Of a stretch of DNA of 55,000 nt, positions 1 to 10,856 are shown in pieces (within the stretch, counting starts at the first letter, position 1; every line of letters starts with the position of its first letter). The stretch is from Chrysomallon squamiferum (taxonomy: Eukaryota; Mollusca; Gastropoda; Neomphalida; Peltospiridae). The stretch spans positions 4,329,142 to 4,384,141 of the forward strand of contig CM022675.1 of NCBI GenBank assembly GCA_012295275.1, read 5' to 3'. The notes under the pieces are model-generated. The model made no database searches, was not told where the DNA came from, and worked only from the letters and a program-made list of their open reading frames with translations. The position numbers and the translations under genes were made by a program.

Positions 1-373
1 ACAGACAGACAGACATAGAAACATACAGCCAGACAGACATAGATACAGAGACTTACTGACAGACAGATAAACAGGCAGGCAGACAGAGAGCCAGAGAGAC
101 AAACCAGAGAGACAGAGACAGAGAGAGACATATATTTAGAGAGAGAGAGAGAAAGATAGAGAAAGACATGTTATTATTTAATTGGTTTTCTATAACAAAC
201 AGAAGAAGACGCACTAACAGACAGTTGGACACCCACTCATTAAAAAACTACCTTGGTTTTTCCTCCACCTGCAACATGTTTTGCATTGTCCAGTGATCCA
301 ATCTTTGACTCAATCTAAACACAACAAAACAGTTTTAGCAAAGTATGCACACATCAGTCTCTTACAGCTCCTC

Positions 374-414
<41 letters not shown>

Positions 415-840
415 ATGTGACAGCTGAGAAGTACACGAAATGCATACATATATGTACAAAACAATCATATATACATACACACACATGTACAAAGATACAT
501 ATGTAAATACATACACACTTGTATATATATACAGACACATACATAAATATATACATATATTCATATATACACATTTACACAGACACACTCACACACACAC
601 ACACACATATGCAAACACATAGACATGTGTAGGGTACAAAATAAATTTAGGTTATATTACCTTCTTCTTTGACATTATTTCAGTTTAATGTATGGATTCA
701 CCTAGAAATTAATTAACAATATATTTATATTAAGAAAAATACAATGATAATGAATTTCATTGCTTTATTAATTTTGTATTATAATTATGATAACAGTAAC
801 AAAACAAAAAAAGCAAAACCAATCAATAAATCAATCAATC

Positions 841-885
<45 letters not shown>

Positions 886-896
886 TATTATTATTA

Positions 897-927
<31 letters not shown>

Positions 928-1328
928 TTTATTTACTTATTAACACCTTTTTCTTCTTTTCTTTTTTTCGATCATCTAATAAATATCTCACTTCGATTTT
1001 TCAAGCTAACAAAATCAATCAGATATAACAGAGGACTAAATACGTTATGTCATTACTTTTCAGATAACAAAGTTTTTGTTATTTAAATGCACAAAACAGC
1101 AATGATTTTATGTGACCAAGAATTTGATATAAGGCATTTCGTAGGAAAAATATCTACCTAACCTGCATCTGTACTTTTTCGGACTAACCTTTTTATTTTC
1201 GTGGACAAAATGGGAGTGAAAAGACCAAAAACACTTACTGACGTTTATTTTACAACGTAACCAGTGTCTTCCAGTGACGTCAGTAGACTGGTTCTCAGCG
1301 AAAAGTAAAACATAATAATTATATACAT

Positions 1329-1392
<64 letters not shown>

Positions 1393-1933
1393 ATACACAC
1401 ACAATGCATACACAGGAAAATGAAATGAGCTATTTTTAAGATAAATAATTAAATAAATAAAATGTAAAATAATAGCTGTTGTCGGCCCTGATCCCAATCA
1501 AATTTGAAACCAAATCGCCATTTCTTTCATTTGTTTTTATAAAATGTGTTACAGGAAATATGCAAAATCTTCAAATTTTCAGAACATATTTCTAATGTTT
1601 GATTCAGTCAGGAAAAAAGATAATGCCATCTCCGCAGATAGATCATCCTCTTATTGCAATGGATGATAAAATTTAAAGATGGCGGCTAGATGACGACAGT
1701 CTGGTGCGAGCTCCTGAACACAATCATCATGATTGATATTAAAAATATAAAATAAGAGAAATCTAGCGATAAACTGTGTTTATTACCAAACATATTTTTT
1801 ATCCTTTATATTTTTATTTTTTTAAAGTTATATTTTCTTAAAGTATGTAAATGCATTTTGATAAATGAACCACCAATTGCAAAATTAGTTCTCAGAACAA
1901 AGAATAATAATAAAATTAACAATAACTGTAACA

Positions 1934-1966
<33 letters not shown>

Positions 1967-1984
1967 GAGAGAGAGAGAGAGAGA

Positions 1985-2068
<84 letters not shown>

Positions 2069-2200
2069 CACTAAGACTGATATGTTGCGTGAAAAAGGTC
2101 AAAGGTTGTATTTTGAAATAAGACACTATGTCATTATATCCAAATCTTCACATAATTTATCAGCTTTGAGACATCCTCAAGTCTCAAAATAAAGTGACCA
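1..2200. other. Non-coding microsatellite-rich flank
   Basis: I see no supportable gene here. The stretch holds an ACAG/GAGA purine tract (about 1-170), a GT run (about 378-409), a CA run (about 583-607), an AAT run turning into ATT (about 841-912, able to fold on itself), a CT run (about 1331-1390), and an ATT run followed by a GA run with some GATA (about 1937-2065). Open frames here are low-complexity translations of these repeats. The receptor-unit homology starts only after about 2220. Confidence 0.7.
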
Positions 2201-2234
2201 TAAGTGTGCCTGTGAAATTAAACTGTGTACGTAT

Positions 2235-2345
2235 TTATATTTTGGTGTGTTTGTATGAGGGTATCTTTAGAAGTATGTATGTATGCCTGTATGTATTATG
2301 TAAGTATGCATGTGTACATGTATATATTTATGTATTTATGTACAA
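2235..2345. repeat. TATG-rich tract upstream of receptor A
   Basis: Degenerate TATG/TGTA repeats. An equivalent tract lies a few hundred bases upstream of each receptor copy (about 14160-14580, 25080-25290, 34680-34900 and 50160-50340), so it is part of the duplicated unit. Confidence 0.6.
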
Positions 2346-2559
2346 AGACAGACTCATATAAATACATACAAATAAAGTAAGCTATTATTTAAATAAATTC
2401 AAGCTACTTACATTAGTAAAATGGATGTATCACTTATAATTATACCAACACAAAATTACAAACAGTGTATTCTGTAATACACGTATCCATTCATTGATAA
2501 ACTTGTGTTGTAAGGTTGCTAGGTGTGTAGGCTGAACGTTTCAGTGACGAATGTCATCT

Positions 2560-2684
2560 CGTGACCTGTTTTCCTCTTTCTATTAATATCTACTTCCTGG
2601 TTGCTTTAAACAAACCTGTTTTTACATCGTCTTGTGTAAGAAGTTTCGTATATAAAAATAAAGAGAAGAAAACAAAAAGAAATA
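2560..2684 (+). promoter_or_regulatory. Conserved promoter-proximal block of receptor A
   Basis: About 125 bases before the start codon are conserved in all five copies, including a GTGACCTGTTTTCCTCTTTC block (diverged at its 5' end in B) and an ATTAATATCTAC block. A TATATAAAA sequence sits at about 2649-2658. It lies only about 30 bases before the ATG, so as a TATA box it would leave almost no 5' UTR. A second AT-rich site, TTTTATATCG in B at about 14814-14823, lies about 50 bases upstream and may be the better TATA candidate. No start site can be read from sequence alone. Confidence 0.35.
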
Positions 2685-2751
2685 ATGAATTTACTAACAG
2701 CAGTGATTATATTTACGATCTACAATCAGGTTACAGGTACAGAAAGACTAA
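2685..2751 (+). CDS. Receptor A exon 1: signal peptide
   Basis: Encodes a start Met, a hydrophobic stretch (LLTAVIIFTIY) and likely cleavage after Gly18 of NQVTG. It ends in phase 1 at a GTAAGT donor. The same 67-nt exon occurs in all five paralogs. Confidence 0.8.
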
Positions 2752-5700
2752 GTAAGTTTATTATTTATTTAAAATTAATTTATTTGTTGTACTTCAAGTC
2801 ATTTGAAATATGTGTAAGGCTAGGGGAGATAACTTAAAATGTTAAATTTTATTTAAGTTTTATTTATTGATTAATAGGGATTTTAGAATTTTTATTTCTT
2901 ATACATGACGATCATATTTCAACGTTAAAAAGCAGACTTTTTTAAAAATCATGTCTAATGAATGTTTAATGGATTTTTAACATGAAATACTGGTAACATA
3001 GTTAATAACAACAACAACAAAAACAAATAACAATAATGAGGACATTGATGAAAACAGTTTAACTCAGAGTTTCGATTTAAGATAACATGTTTTAATATAA
3101 CAGTAAAACTTTACATAATAGAATAAACTAGCACGTTATAACATCGTTTAAAAATTAAATATTTACTATAAATTCTATATTACATAATGTACGCTAACAT
3201 AACTTAATTATAACTTGTAGTATAACATAACATAACATAATATAACTAAAATAATAACATAGCAATATTACATATTACAATATAACATAACTTGATTAAA
3301 GCATACCATAACATAAAAAAGTAAGTATTTATAAATTTCTACAACATATTTCAAAATAAATAATTAAGATAAATATTAATAAATGAACACAGGTCCGTGG
3401 TCTGACAGAAAACAAGAAGAAATGTTAGAAGAATATTTTACACTGGATAAAAAACAAACTTGGTGGGAGGCAGCGTATTCTGGCTGTGAGGAGGCAGGAG
3501 GCAGACTCGTTGTTCATCATTCTGGTTTAGACTATGACAAACTTTTTTCTCAGATGAAATACAACACAGACTATTGGGTAGGAGCTTTAGAGACGTTTAC
3601 ACCTTGGATGTGGACTGGTAGGTATTCTTTTATTATTAATCTCAATGTCGTTTACAAAATAAATAATAGTTTACTGTTTTATTAAAGTTTTACTTTATAA
3701 TTTAATCATTATCAACGATTGTGTGTTTTCAACATTTTCCGAGCTAAGACACATTTGTTTTACATTAAAAAAGTCGTGAATCACACCACCAACGAAAACA
3801 GTTACAAAATGACACATACGCAAAGACAATTTAGTCTCTCAGTTTATTTACACTCACTCAGTGTGAAACCTGGGACTGTTGAACACAAAGCTGATATCCT
3901 AGCAGGAATTGAAGAAAGGCACGTGCGAAGCTCTTCAACAGCTCTCAGTCGCTCTCAGTTTTTAGTTTTTATTGCAGTTATGAGCTCACACAGATAAGTT
4001 GTGGAAAATGGGGGCAATGTCGAAATAGCTCAGTTTGCCACAATGGGGAAGTCCTTGTCAGCAGACAACAAAAAATGATCAGCCAAGCTTAGCTTTAAAC
4101 GACGGTCTTGTCTCAGTTCAGTTAGTACCTCCTGCTCTTGTAAAGTCTTGTCTCAGTTCAGTTAGTTCCTCCTGCTCTTGTAAAATCTTGTCTCAGTTCA
4201 GTTAGTTCCTCCTGCTCTTGTAAAGTCTTGTCTCAGTTCAGTTAGTTCCTCCTGCTCTTGTAAAGTCACGTCCATTCTGAAAACTGCTGCTGAGTTACAT
4301 GGGTCTCTAACCCAGTCAAGGCTTTCAGTGGAAGTTGAGGTGAAATAGAATGACAACTTATCCCTCAAACTTTTACCTATTATCTCACACAGTACAGCAG
4401 TGTTGACATCTCCCAGTTATTTCTGTGTGAGTGGGAACGCGTCCAGGTTGGTACTTTACAGATGTTGTTGCGACAGGCAGACCTTTAAACGGAATCCATT
4501 TATTGTATCTGTGTTTATGAGCAGGTTTTCATTTCGGCCTTGCATTCGTATGTGTTCAGTTCAGTCAGACGCTGAAATATATCTGCCATGTATGCCAGCC
4601 TTGCACACCACTCATCTCTTACAAGCAGCTTTGTTAACTTCTCATCAGTGAAAAACTCTTTTAGTTCGTACACGCAGCCAGCACGTTTCCGCACGACAAC
4701 CATTTGTCCTCCATTTGGAGCTGTGAGGCTTGATGCTTTGTTCTCATTTCTTCTTCTGTTGTTTCTCGTGGCGTTGCCTTGGAAAAGAGGAAGTTTTTTC
4801 TGATGACGTCGCCAGCCACAAAACACACATTGGCCAGGAGCTGAACATGTCCACTGACGTCAGTAGACTCATCAAGTTGCAGTGCGTATCTTTTCCAAAA
4901 CAACCTTTTCTGTGTCTGCGGACACGTCATCAATTCGTCTGGCAGTTGTGTTAGCTCACAGAGGACTTTGACTACTTCTTTAACCGCGTCAGGGCTGAAC
5001 ATCTCATTTACAACGGCTTTGAGGTCAGGTAGTTTTAATGTCTCTGCCTGTGTGCGACTTTTTCCAATTTGGCTACAAGTTCAGCTACTAAGTAACTAGC
5101 TTTGAGAGCTCTCACAGACACCGTTGTAGTTTTTCTCCTAAAGCCTGCTGTTCCTCCGTGTTTTTTCGCAGGAAACGAAATTAGTTTGTGTTCTTGCTTT
5201 GAAGTGACGAATATTTCGTTTGGAGATGGTGTTTAAGCATGTTTCTGACCATGCACTGTTGTTAGCCTTTTGTCCACACACCAAGCCAACAGTTAGTGCA
5301 GCAGGATTCCAATAAAAGTAAATGGAAACGAAAGATAACTTTCACTGTTTTGTTGAAATCAGCGAGTTTGCTTTCTTTTGACCAGCACCAACATATTACG
5401 CTTTTCACCTGGGTTACAGTTTTGTCCAGGATCCAGTTCGGAGTCTTCATTTTTTCAAAAATTCGTCTATCGCTGTACGTCTTCTCGACGTCACCTCTCA
5501 AATACATCACTAATTCTACTGTCTTAACTTAACAACGTCATTATTGCGGCTCTGATGCAGCCTGAAGGTCAATACATGGAAGAGTATTTAATTACTTCGC
5601 CAGACACAGACGCACAACCATGGCAGTTTACCTGCAGTAACTCAATCATTTCTTTCTTTTCTGGACTAATTAAGTTAAGTTGGATAATTTCCCACGGCAC

Positions 5701-5773
5701 AGTCGTCTGCAGCGGCACAGTGTTTGAAAATCACTAATCTACGAAACCACTAATAAGAGCTATACACATCAAA

Positions 5774-5804
<31 letters not shown>

Positions 5805-6345
5805 ATAGTTGCTTTATTTTTTTTTTTTTTTTTTTTTTTTTTCTTATTTCTTATTTTTTTTTACTTATTTATTATTAATTAATTTTTTTGTTTTGTATAT
5901 GTGTTGTTCTTGTTTTCAGAGACCAACGACAAATTATTCCAGTATGTTGGCGATATCGACGTTGGGAGTTTGAGTAGTAAATACACAATACAAGACAATG
6001 ATGCTTTTAAATGCTTCCAGCAATGTAAACCGAGCAATGGAAAAATTGGTTTACAGGTTGGTAAATTCTTCTCCTCATAAAGACTAATTTTAAAAGAAAA
6101 AGTGTTAAATATATACTTGTTTGATGTTACCTGAATCACACACAGACAAATGGGACACACAGACAGGCATACTTCTAGTATTAAACTGTCACTGCGGCAA
6201 CCTATACCACTACTTCATCTACTACTACTATTACCACTTCTACCACTACTACTACAAATAATCCTTCTTTTTATTATTATTATTATTGTTGTTATTATTA
6301 TTATTATTATTATTGTTATTATTATTATTATTATTGTTATTGTTA

Positions 6346-6421
<76 letters not shown>

Positions 6422-9400
6422 TCCTCTTGTTGTTATTGTTGTTGTTGTCGTTGTTGTTGTTGTGTTCATACTTTAATTGTAAATTTATTTCCACATTTAT
6501 TCCAGGTTATTTTTTGTTATTATTGTTATTTAGTTCGTGTTTTGTAGGGAAAGCAGTGTTACTGTAAAATCTCTGACACAGCAAGTCCTGTGAAGTCAAC
6601 TACAAAACGAGTTCGATGTGCAGGGACATATGAAGAATTCTGTGGAGGACGAAATACAATTTCTATTTATAGAACAGGTGACACTAATAACTTTAACAAT
6701 TTTTAAAATATTTTGGTTTTTTATATTATTTTATTAACATCAGTAGAGCAAACGAATGTGTGAATATTTGAACAAACGAATGAATGAATGAACGAATGCC
6801 CGAAAGGAAGAACAGATCAATACATGAATGAATGTATAGAGTCTGGAATCAATATGCATCGATATAGTGATAATTATAACAATATATAAATTACTTCATT
6901 ACAGATCTTCCGTCTTCAGTTACAATCGACGACAGCGCTGACGGAATCAACCGCTGCGGCTACGTCAAGCTCAATTCTGACAATTTTACAATTGGTTTTC
7001 AAAACTGTGACAGCTACAAAGCATATACACTTTATACAAGTAATAGTTTTCACAAAGTTCAAATATCTAATCAATAAATAAATAAATAATCTGATAATGA
7101 TTATTATTATTATTATTATTATTATTAAAGAACGATGTAATATCAAAAATGAAATAAAATGAAATCTTCCTTCATTGCAACATCATATTCATTATCTCTT
7201 TTTAGATTACTGCTGGAATTCTGAAACTTGTATTTCACGGTGGAGGATGACATGGAACTATGCAAACAGATTTTTTGACATGTTTAAAGTAAGCAGCAGT
7301 ACAGTCTCATCACTGCAGAATCTGCTACAAACAAATCTTTACTACTGGATTGGACTCCACAGAGATGTCAAACTGCTGTGGATTGATGGTAATGTGTATA
7401 CATCTTGTGTTGTTTTTGGGTCTTTGTTGTTAGTTATATTTATTTTTTCATTGTTGTTGATAATCTTTATTTAATTGATGTTTGTGTTGCTCCTGAAAGC
7501 GACAAAGAATAGATATTCAGTATTTGTTGTTACTTCTTCCTCTGTGTAAAACAAAATTCTAACGTACTTGTTTTAAATCTTGCAGGTAGTGTGGTATCGT
7601 TTCAGAAACCAGTTTCAGAAGGTGATCTTAAAAGGATGGTATGGTTAACAAAAAATAACAAATTATATTACAATTACAAATCAGACCAAACAAATCCAGC
7701 TATTTGTCAGAAATGTAAGTATAAAACAACACAGTAAAACAAATTGTTAAAAAGTCGATTTGTTTATTAATTAAAAATAATCACAGAAAAATCGACCCAT
7801 TTACAAATATCTATATCTCTAGCTATGTGCTTGTGTATTTGTATGTTTGTATGTACTTATTTATGTAAAATGTAAAAGTATTATGTATTATAGCATGTAT
7901 GTGTGTATGTGTTGTGAAATAATAACTATATATAATTTAAACTACTACTACTATAACTACTAATACTAATACTACAATTATTACTACTACTACTACAACT
8001 ACTACTACTACTACTAATAATAATAATAATAAAGTTAAAATATGACATACAATCTTTTAATAAAACAAAAACAAAACAACAAACATCTTCTTGAGATAGT
8101 CTTTTATGTATTTACAGATAATGTAACTACACCAGTAACAACGTCCACATCAGTGGCAACACCTGCGAAACAAACACAGAAAACAGCAGCAACTACGCCA
8201 AAATTGTCAACTTCCAAACTTTTCTCCAATCCGTCTTTTTCTTCTGATTTTGAACCAACAACATCAGGGGAGATAATTCCAAGGCAACAATCCGCTGAGA
8301 CACAACATCCATCAAACAAATCAGGTTAGTTTTAATTTTACTATTTTGTTTTACTGGTTATAACTAATTTTATTTCACTAATTTTAAGTTACTAGGTACA
8401 TTTCTTTTTAGATTTTATTCTTATTTATTTATTTATTTATTTACTATATTTATTCTGCTAACTTATTAACATTATTTAAATATATTTTCATTTTTGTATT
8501 CCTTTAATTATTCTTTTCTTTTTTTCTTCTTCTTTATTTAACTCTCCAGATTTCTTTTATTTTAATATTTTTAGTAATTTGTTATATAATTTATGTGAAA
8601 AGGGGAAAATAATCCGTTATATTTGTGTCAAAATTAAAAATATACATATTTGGACAATAAGCGACGAAATTAAAAAAAAAAATAATAATAATAATTAATA
8701 AATAAAATAAAATAAAATAAAATAAAACAATCAAACATTTACATAGATAACTGTACTTAGATTAAAATCAATGTTATTATGTAATTATTTTCAGCATCTA
8801 TTGGTGGTGGTGTCGCAGCTGCTGTAGTGCTGTTGGTTGTCATTGTTGTCGTCGTAGTTTGGACTAAACGGTGAGAATTTGTTAAAACCAGTCACTGAAT
8901 ACAATTATGAAATTCATGAACCAGAAAAATAGGAGACAAATAGGCTGAAATATGAAAGAAAAAACAGAAGAAAAAAATAATGGATGAATTAAAAAGAAAT
9001 AAAAAAGTTTTCTTTATCATGTTTGTTAGAAAAGTTAAGATAAAATTAAAACATGGCGAAGGAAAAAGAAAGATAAGAATGAAAGATTGAAGGATACGAA
9101 AGAATAAAAGAAAGAGAAAGAATAGAGGTAGGAAAGAACAAGAAAGACATGAATAAAAATAATAAAGTCAGATACAAAGGAATGAAAGAAAGTGAAAGAA
9201 AAGGATATGAATGAAAGTAAAAAAAAATAAATCTACGTATTTCACTGTTACTCTTTTTAGTTAATCGTCAGTTTAATTTGAAATGTAAAATAGTTTTTCC
9301 TTTGAATTATCAGAGTCGTCACGACAGAAACTCATATAATAAAACTAACTTAGTATTTCACAGTTTAAATTTAAATAATGTCTTCATTTTTCAGAAAAGG

Positions 9401-10298
9401 TCAATTTTGTTTTAAAACTCAGAAGTTACCAGAATCAAGAATTAATTTTAACAACAGAAACAATGAAATCAGCTCTGCTGAAGATTTACAACGTGGTCAC
9501 ACAAATTCGAGTTATGAGGTTACAACGACATCGACGTCGGCAGATTATGAATTTGAATCAGAAAATCAAGGAAACCACAGTGTTTACTACAACGTCCCAA
9601 ACGGAGTTACAGTCAACATGGAAAACAGAAACGATAACGACTACGACATCGCAGATGTTAAAGCACTTCCCATTAACAGATCTACTGCTGACGACAACGA
9701 TGGAGACAACGACACACCGTATATCAACACGGCAACGACTACGACATCTAAAGTGGACAAACACGTTTCAAGCAGTCATGAAGGCGACTACGACAGCACA
9801 GACTCAACAAATACAACAACTCATAGATCTAACATCTACAACCACCTTGCTGGGGACAACGACGGTGACTACGATACATGTGATAAGAAAAAGAAAACAA
9901 CTACGTCTGATGTCTACAACCGGCTTGGTGTTGACAATGACAGCGACTACGACAGCACAAATAGAGAAAAGACAACTGCAACTGTATCCGACGTCTACAA
10001 CCACCTCGTTGATTCTGAAGACTACGACAGAATGGACAGGATACCTCCAACATCAACAACAACATCAGAACTGTATAACCATCTTGATCAACCTGACAGT
10101 GACCTCTACGACATCGCTGATGCTGTTACATCCGATTTACCACACCCCAGTCTGTGTAGACATACTGCCTCGTCTAGCAATCATATTCCCACTAGGAAAT
10201 CAGAAATCTCTGATAACGTCCACGACGATTCCTACAACAACGACAACGTTTCTGAAGGCAGCGGAAATTTTTATTTTGTTCTGGAAAATTCTGATTGA
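2685..10298 (+). CDS. Receptor A: CTLD/WSC/CTLD transmembrane receptor with tyrosine-repeat tail
   Basis: Complete gene with ten exons: 2685-2751, 3393-3617, 5920-6056, 6548-6677, 6905-7039, 7206-7388, 7586-7714, 8118-8324, 8795-8870, 9395-10298. They sum to 2193 nt, 730 codons plus a TGA stop, with consistent GT/AG borders and phases. Residues: signal peptide 1-18; CTLD1 N-half 23-97; WSC-like 98-186; CTLD1 C-half 187-231; CTLD2 232-335; Thr/Ser stalk 336-404; transmembrane helix about 408-427, ending in WTKR; tail 430-730. The start is the first ATG and is shared by all paralogs. No Ca2+ sugar-binding triplet (EPN, QPD) is present in either CTLD, so classical sugar binding is not supported. 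Predicted type I membrane receptor; the ligand is unknown. It is the only intact complete copy in the window. Intron 2 carries a hAT insertion and intron 3 a long ATT/TTG microsatellite. An immune or recognition role is inference. Confidence 0.82.
3393..3617 (+). CDS. Receptor A exon 2: N-terminal half of CTLD1
   Basis: 75 codons with the first-half CTLD signature: TWWEAAYSGCEEAGGRLVV, then YWVGALE, then a Trp-x-Trp-Thr-Gly end. The second half of the fold is not in the next exon; it follows the WSC exons. Phase 1 at both ends. The length is exactly 225 nt in all five copies. Confidence 0.8.
3719..5736 (-). mobile_element. hAT-superfamily DNA transposon (degenerate, ZBED/Charlie-like)
   Basis: Inserted in intron 2 of receptor A, antisense to it. 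The flanks show an 8-bp target duplication, ATCAACGA (3711-3718) and ATCTACGA (5737-5744), one mismatch apart. Receptor B carries the uninterrupted ATCTACGA once in the same intron (about 16041-16048). The ends form imperfect inverted repeats (TTGTGTGTTTTCAA and, on the other strand, TAGTGATTTTCAAA). On the minus strand, transposase pieces include LQLDESTDVS (about 4840-4880) and DEWCARLAYMADIFQRLTEL (about 4570-4630). They lie in different frames with stops between them, so the copy is dead. Confidence 0.75.
4105..4265. repeat. 40-bp minisatellite, four copies, inside the hAT element
   Basis: The unit GTCTTGTCTCAGTTCAGTTA plus 20 further bases ending CTCTTGTAAA is repeated about four times with one or two differences. 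It is an internal expansion of transposon sequence. Confidence 0.75.
5773..5843. repeat. AAAT microsatellite and poly-T, intron 2 of receptor A
   Basis: An AAAT run (about 5773-5806) is followed by a T run (about 5817-5842), just before exon 3. Confidence 0.85.
5920..6677 (+). CDS. Receptor A exons 3-4: WSC-like domain
   Basis: Exons 5920-6056 and 6548-6677, together residues 98-186. WSC hallmarks: FQYVG start, an alternating KC...QQC pair, the QCYCK core, and CAGTYEEFCGG ending in ISIYR. Two Cys usual in WSC domains are missing: the first, replaced in YVGD, and one in the middle. A lost disulfide is possible but not proven. The two-exon module starts and ends in phase 1, with a phase 0 intron inside. 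Among copies it is nearly invariant; E differs most. Confidence 0.75.
6270..6466. repeat. ATT/TTG microsatellite in intron 3 of receptor A
   Basis: About 150 bases of ATT with GTT interruptions, then a TTG run. The long poly-Ile, poly-Leu and poly-Asn frames here are translations of this repeat. Equivalent tracts occur in intron 3 of B-E with different lengths. Confidence 0.9.
6905..7039 (+). CDS. Receptor A exon 5: C-terminal half of CTLD1
   Basis: 45 codons reading DLPSSVTIDD, then RCGYVKLNSD, then GFQNCDSYKAY. This looks like the C-terminal strands of a CTLD (Cys-x-Tyr...Phe-x-x-Cys...Ala-Tyr). The last canonical Cys is present only in paralog B (AYLMC); here it reads AYTLYT. Phase 1 at both ends. 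The CTLD assignment rests on pattern and on copy B. An independent small module is the alternative. Confidence 0.6.
7206..7714 (+). CDS. Receptor A exons 6-7: CTLD2
   Basis: Exons 7206-7388 and 7586-7714, residues 232-335. Features: a short N-terminal Cys pair (CWNSETC), a helix TWNYANRFF, YYWIGLHRDV, LWIDG at the exon end, and AICQKC at the end of exon 7. The intron falls right after the Trp-x-Asp-Gly motif in phase 1, the same point at which CTLD1 is interrupted by the WSC exons. The helix Cys seen in paralog B (ASRYC) is absent here. Confidence 0.75.
8118..8324 (+). CDS. Receptor A exon 8: Thr/Ser-rich stalk
   Basis: 69 codons rich in Thr, Ser and Pro, with an NVT glycosylation sequon at the start. 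Likely an O-glycosylated stalk. Phase 1 at both ends. This exon is damaged in B and C and shortened to 25 codons in E. Confidence 0.7.
8795..8870 (+). CDS. Receptor A exon 9: transmembrane helix
   Basis: Encodes GGGVAAAVVLLVVIVVVVVW followed by TKR, a single hydrophobic helix with a basic stop-transfer end. 76 nt in all four copies that have it (A, B, C, E). Starts in phase 1, ends in phase 2. Confidence 0.85.
9395..10298 (+). CDS. Receptor A exon 10: cytoplasmic tail with tyrosine repeats
   Basis: 301 residues, acidic and Asn/Asp/Thr-rich, with 17 Tyr. Four repeats of about 26 residues each carry hydrophobic-Tyr-Asn-His/Arg-Leu followed 9-11 residues later by a second Tyr, usually in Asp-Tyr-Asp (Tyr 578/589, 604/615, 631/640, 657/668). 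A fifth, upstream repeat has Asp in place of the first Tyr (VDKHV). VYYNVP (Tyr 494-495) also fits a Tyr-x-Asn SH2-binding pattern. The YxxL sites fit either SH2-type signalling motifs or AP-2 endocytic signals. The second Tyr lacks a +3 Leu/Ile, so these are not classical ITAMs. An in-frame ATG at 9378 lies upstream of the acceptor, but the paralog and phase evidence favour splicing at 9395. Confidence 0.8.
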
Positions 10299-10405
10299 AA
10301 AAAAAATGTCGCAAGTTACTCGATCGATATTTTCATACAAAATTTGTCGTCTGCTATGAAGTGTCTTTTGAAATCCATCTTAAAAGTGTCTCATACCACT
10401 TTTTA

Positions 10406-10454
<49 letters not shown>

Positions 10455-10856
10455 TATATATAAGTGCTTCGTACCATTTTTTAATTTATAATTTTTTTGT
10501 TATTTTCTTATTTATTTTCTTATTTATTTGGATCTTGTTGTTGTTCTTGTTGTTATTTCTGTTATTTTTTATTTTTCTATTGTTATCATTTGTTATTTTT
10601 CTTATTTATTTATGTTTTGTTTGTTTATTATTATTATTTTTTTCTTCTTATTATAAAAGGTGAAGGAAGGTTTGTTCAAAATTCAGAAATCCTAAATTCC
10701 AGTTTGTGATGTGTTATAGTTTTCCAATAGATGAAGCAATCACAAGCCTTACTTTATTCACAAATGTATTACAAATATTAAAATACCTCAAGACCATCTG
10801 TATATTTTTGCACGTGTATGTATGTCTTTAAGTGTCTATGTATGTTTGAATATATA
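10299..10856 (+). other. 3' flank of receptor A
   Basis: Probable 3' UTR and downstream sequence with ATT then TA runs (about 10410-10464). Homologous to the sequence after B and C. Confidence 0.5.

Noticed and set aside
6150-6567. Long poly-Ile, poly-Leu and poly-Asn open frames on both strands
   Set aside because: They are translations of an ATT/TTG microsatellite in an intron. The same holds for similar frames near 840-1086, 18312-18536, 31258-31956, 40153-40587, 41324-41575, 42048-42275 and 52086-52563.
10089-10107. QPD triplet suggesting galactose-type sugar binding
   Set aside because: It lies in the cytoplasmic tail (DQPDSD), not in a CTLD.
9849-10118. Classical ITAM or strict ITIM in the tail
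   Set aside because: The second Tyr of each pair lacks Leu/Ile at +3, and the -2 residue before YNHL is Asn, Asp or Glu, so neither consensus is met. Only a YxxL-type motif is claimed.
9463-10359. 298-codon Thr-rich frame overlapping the receptor A tail in another frame
   Set aside because: A shadow of the repetitive GAC/TAC/ACA codons of the true tail. It is shorter in B, and the tail frame is the one joined in phase to the membrane exon.
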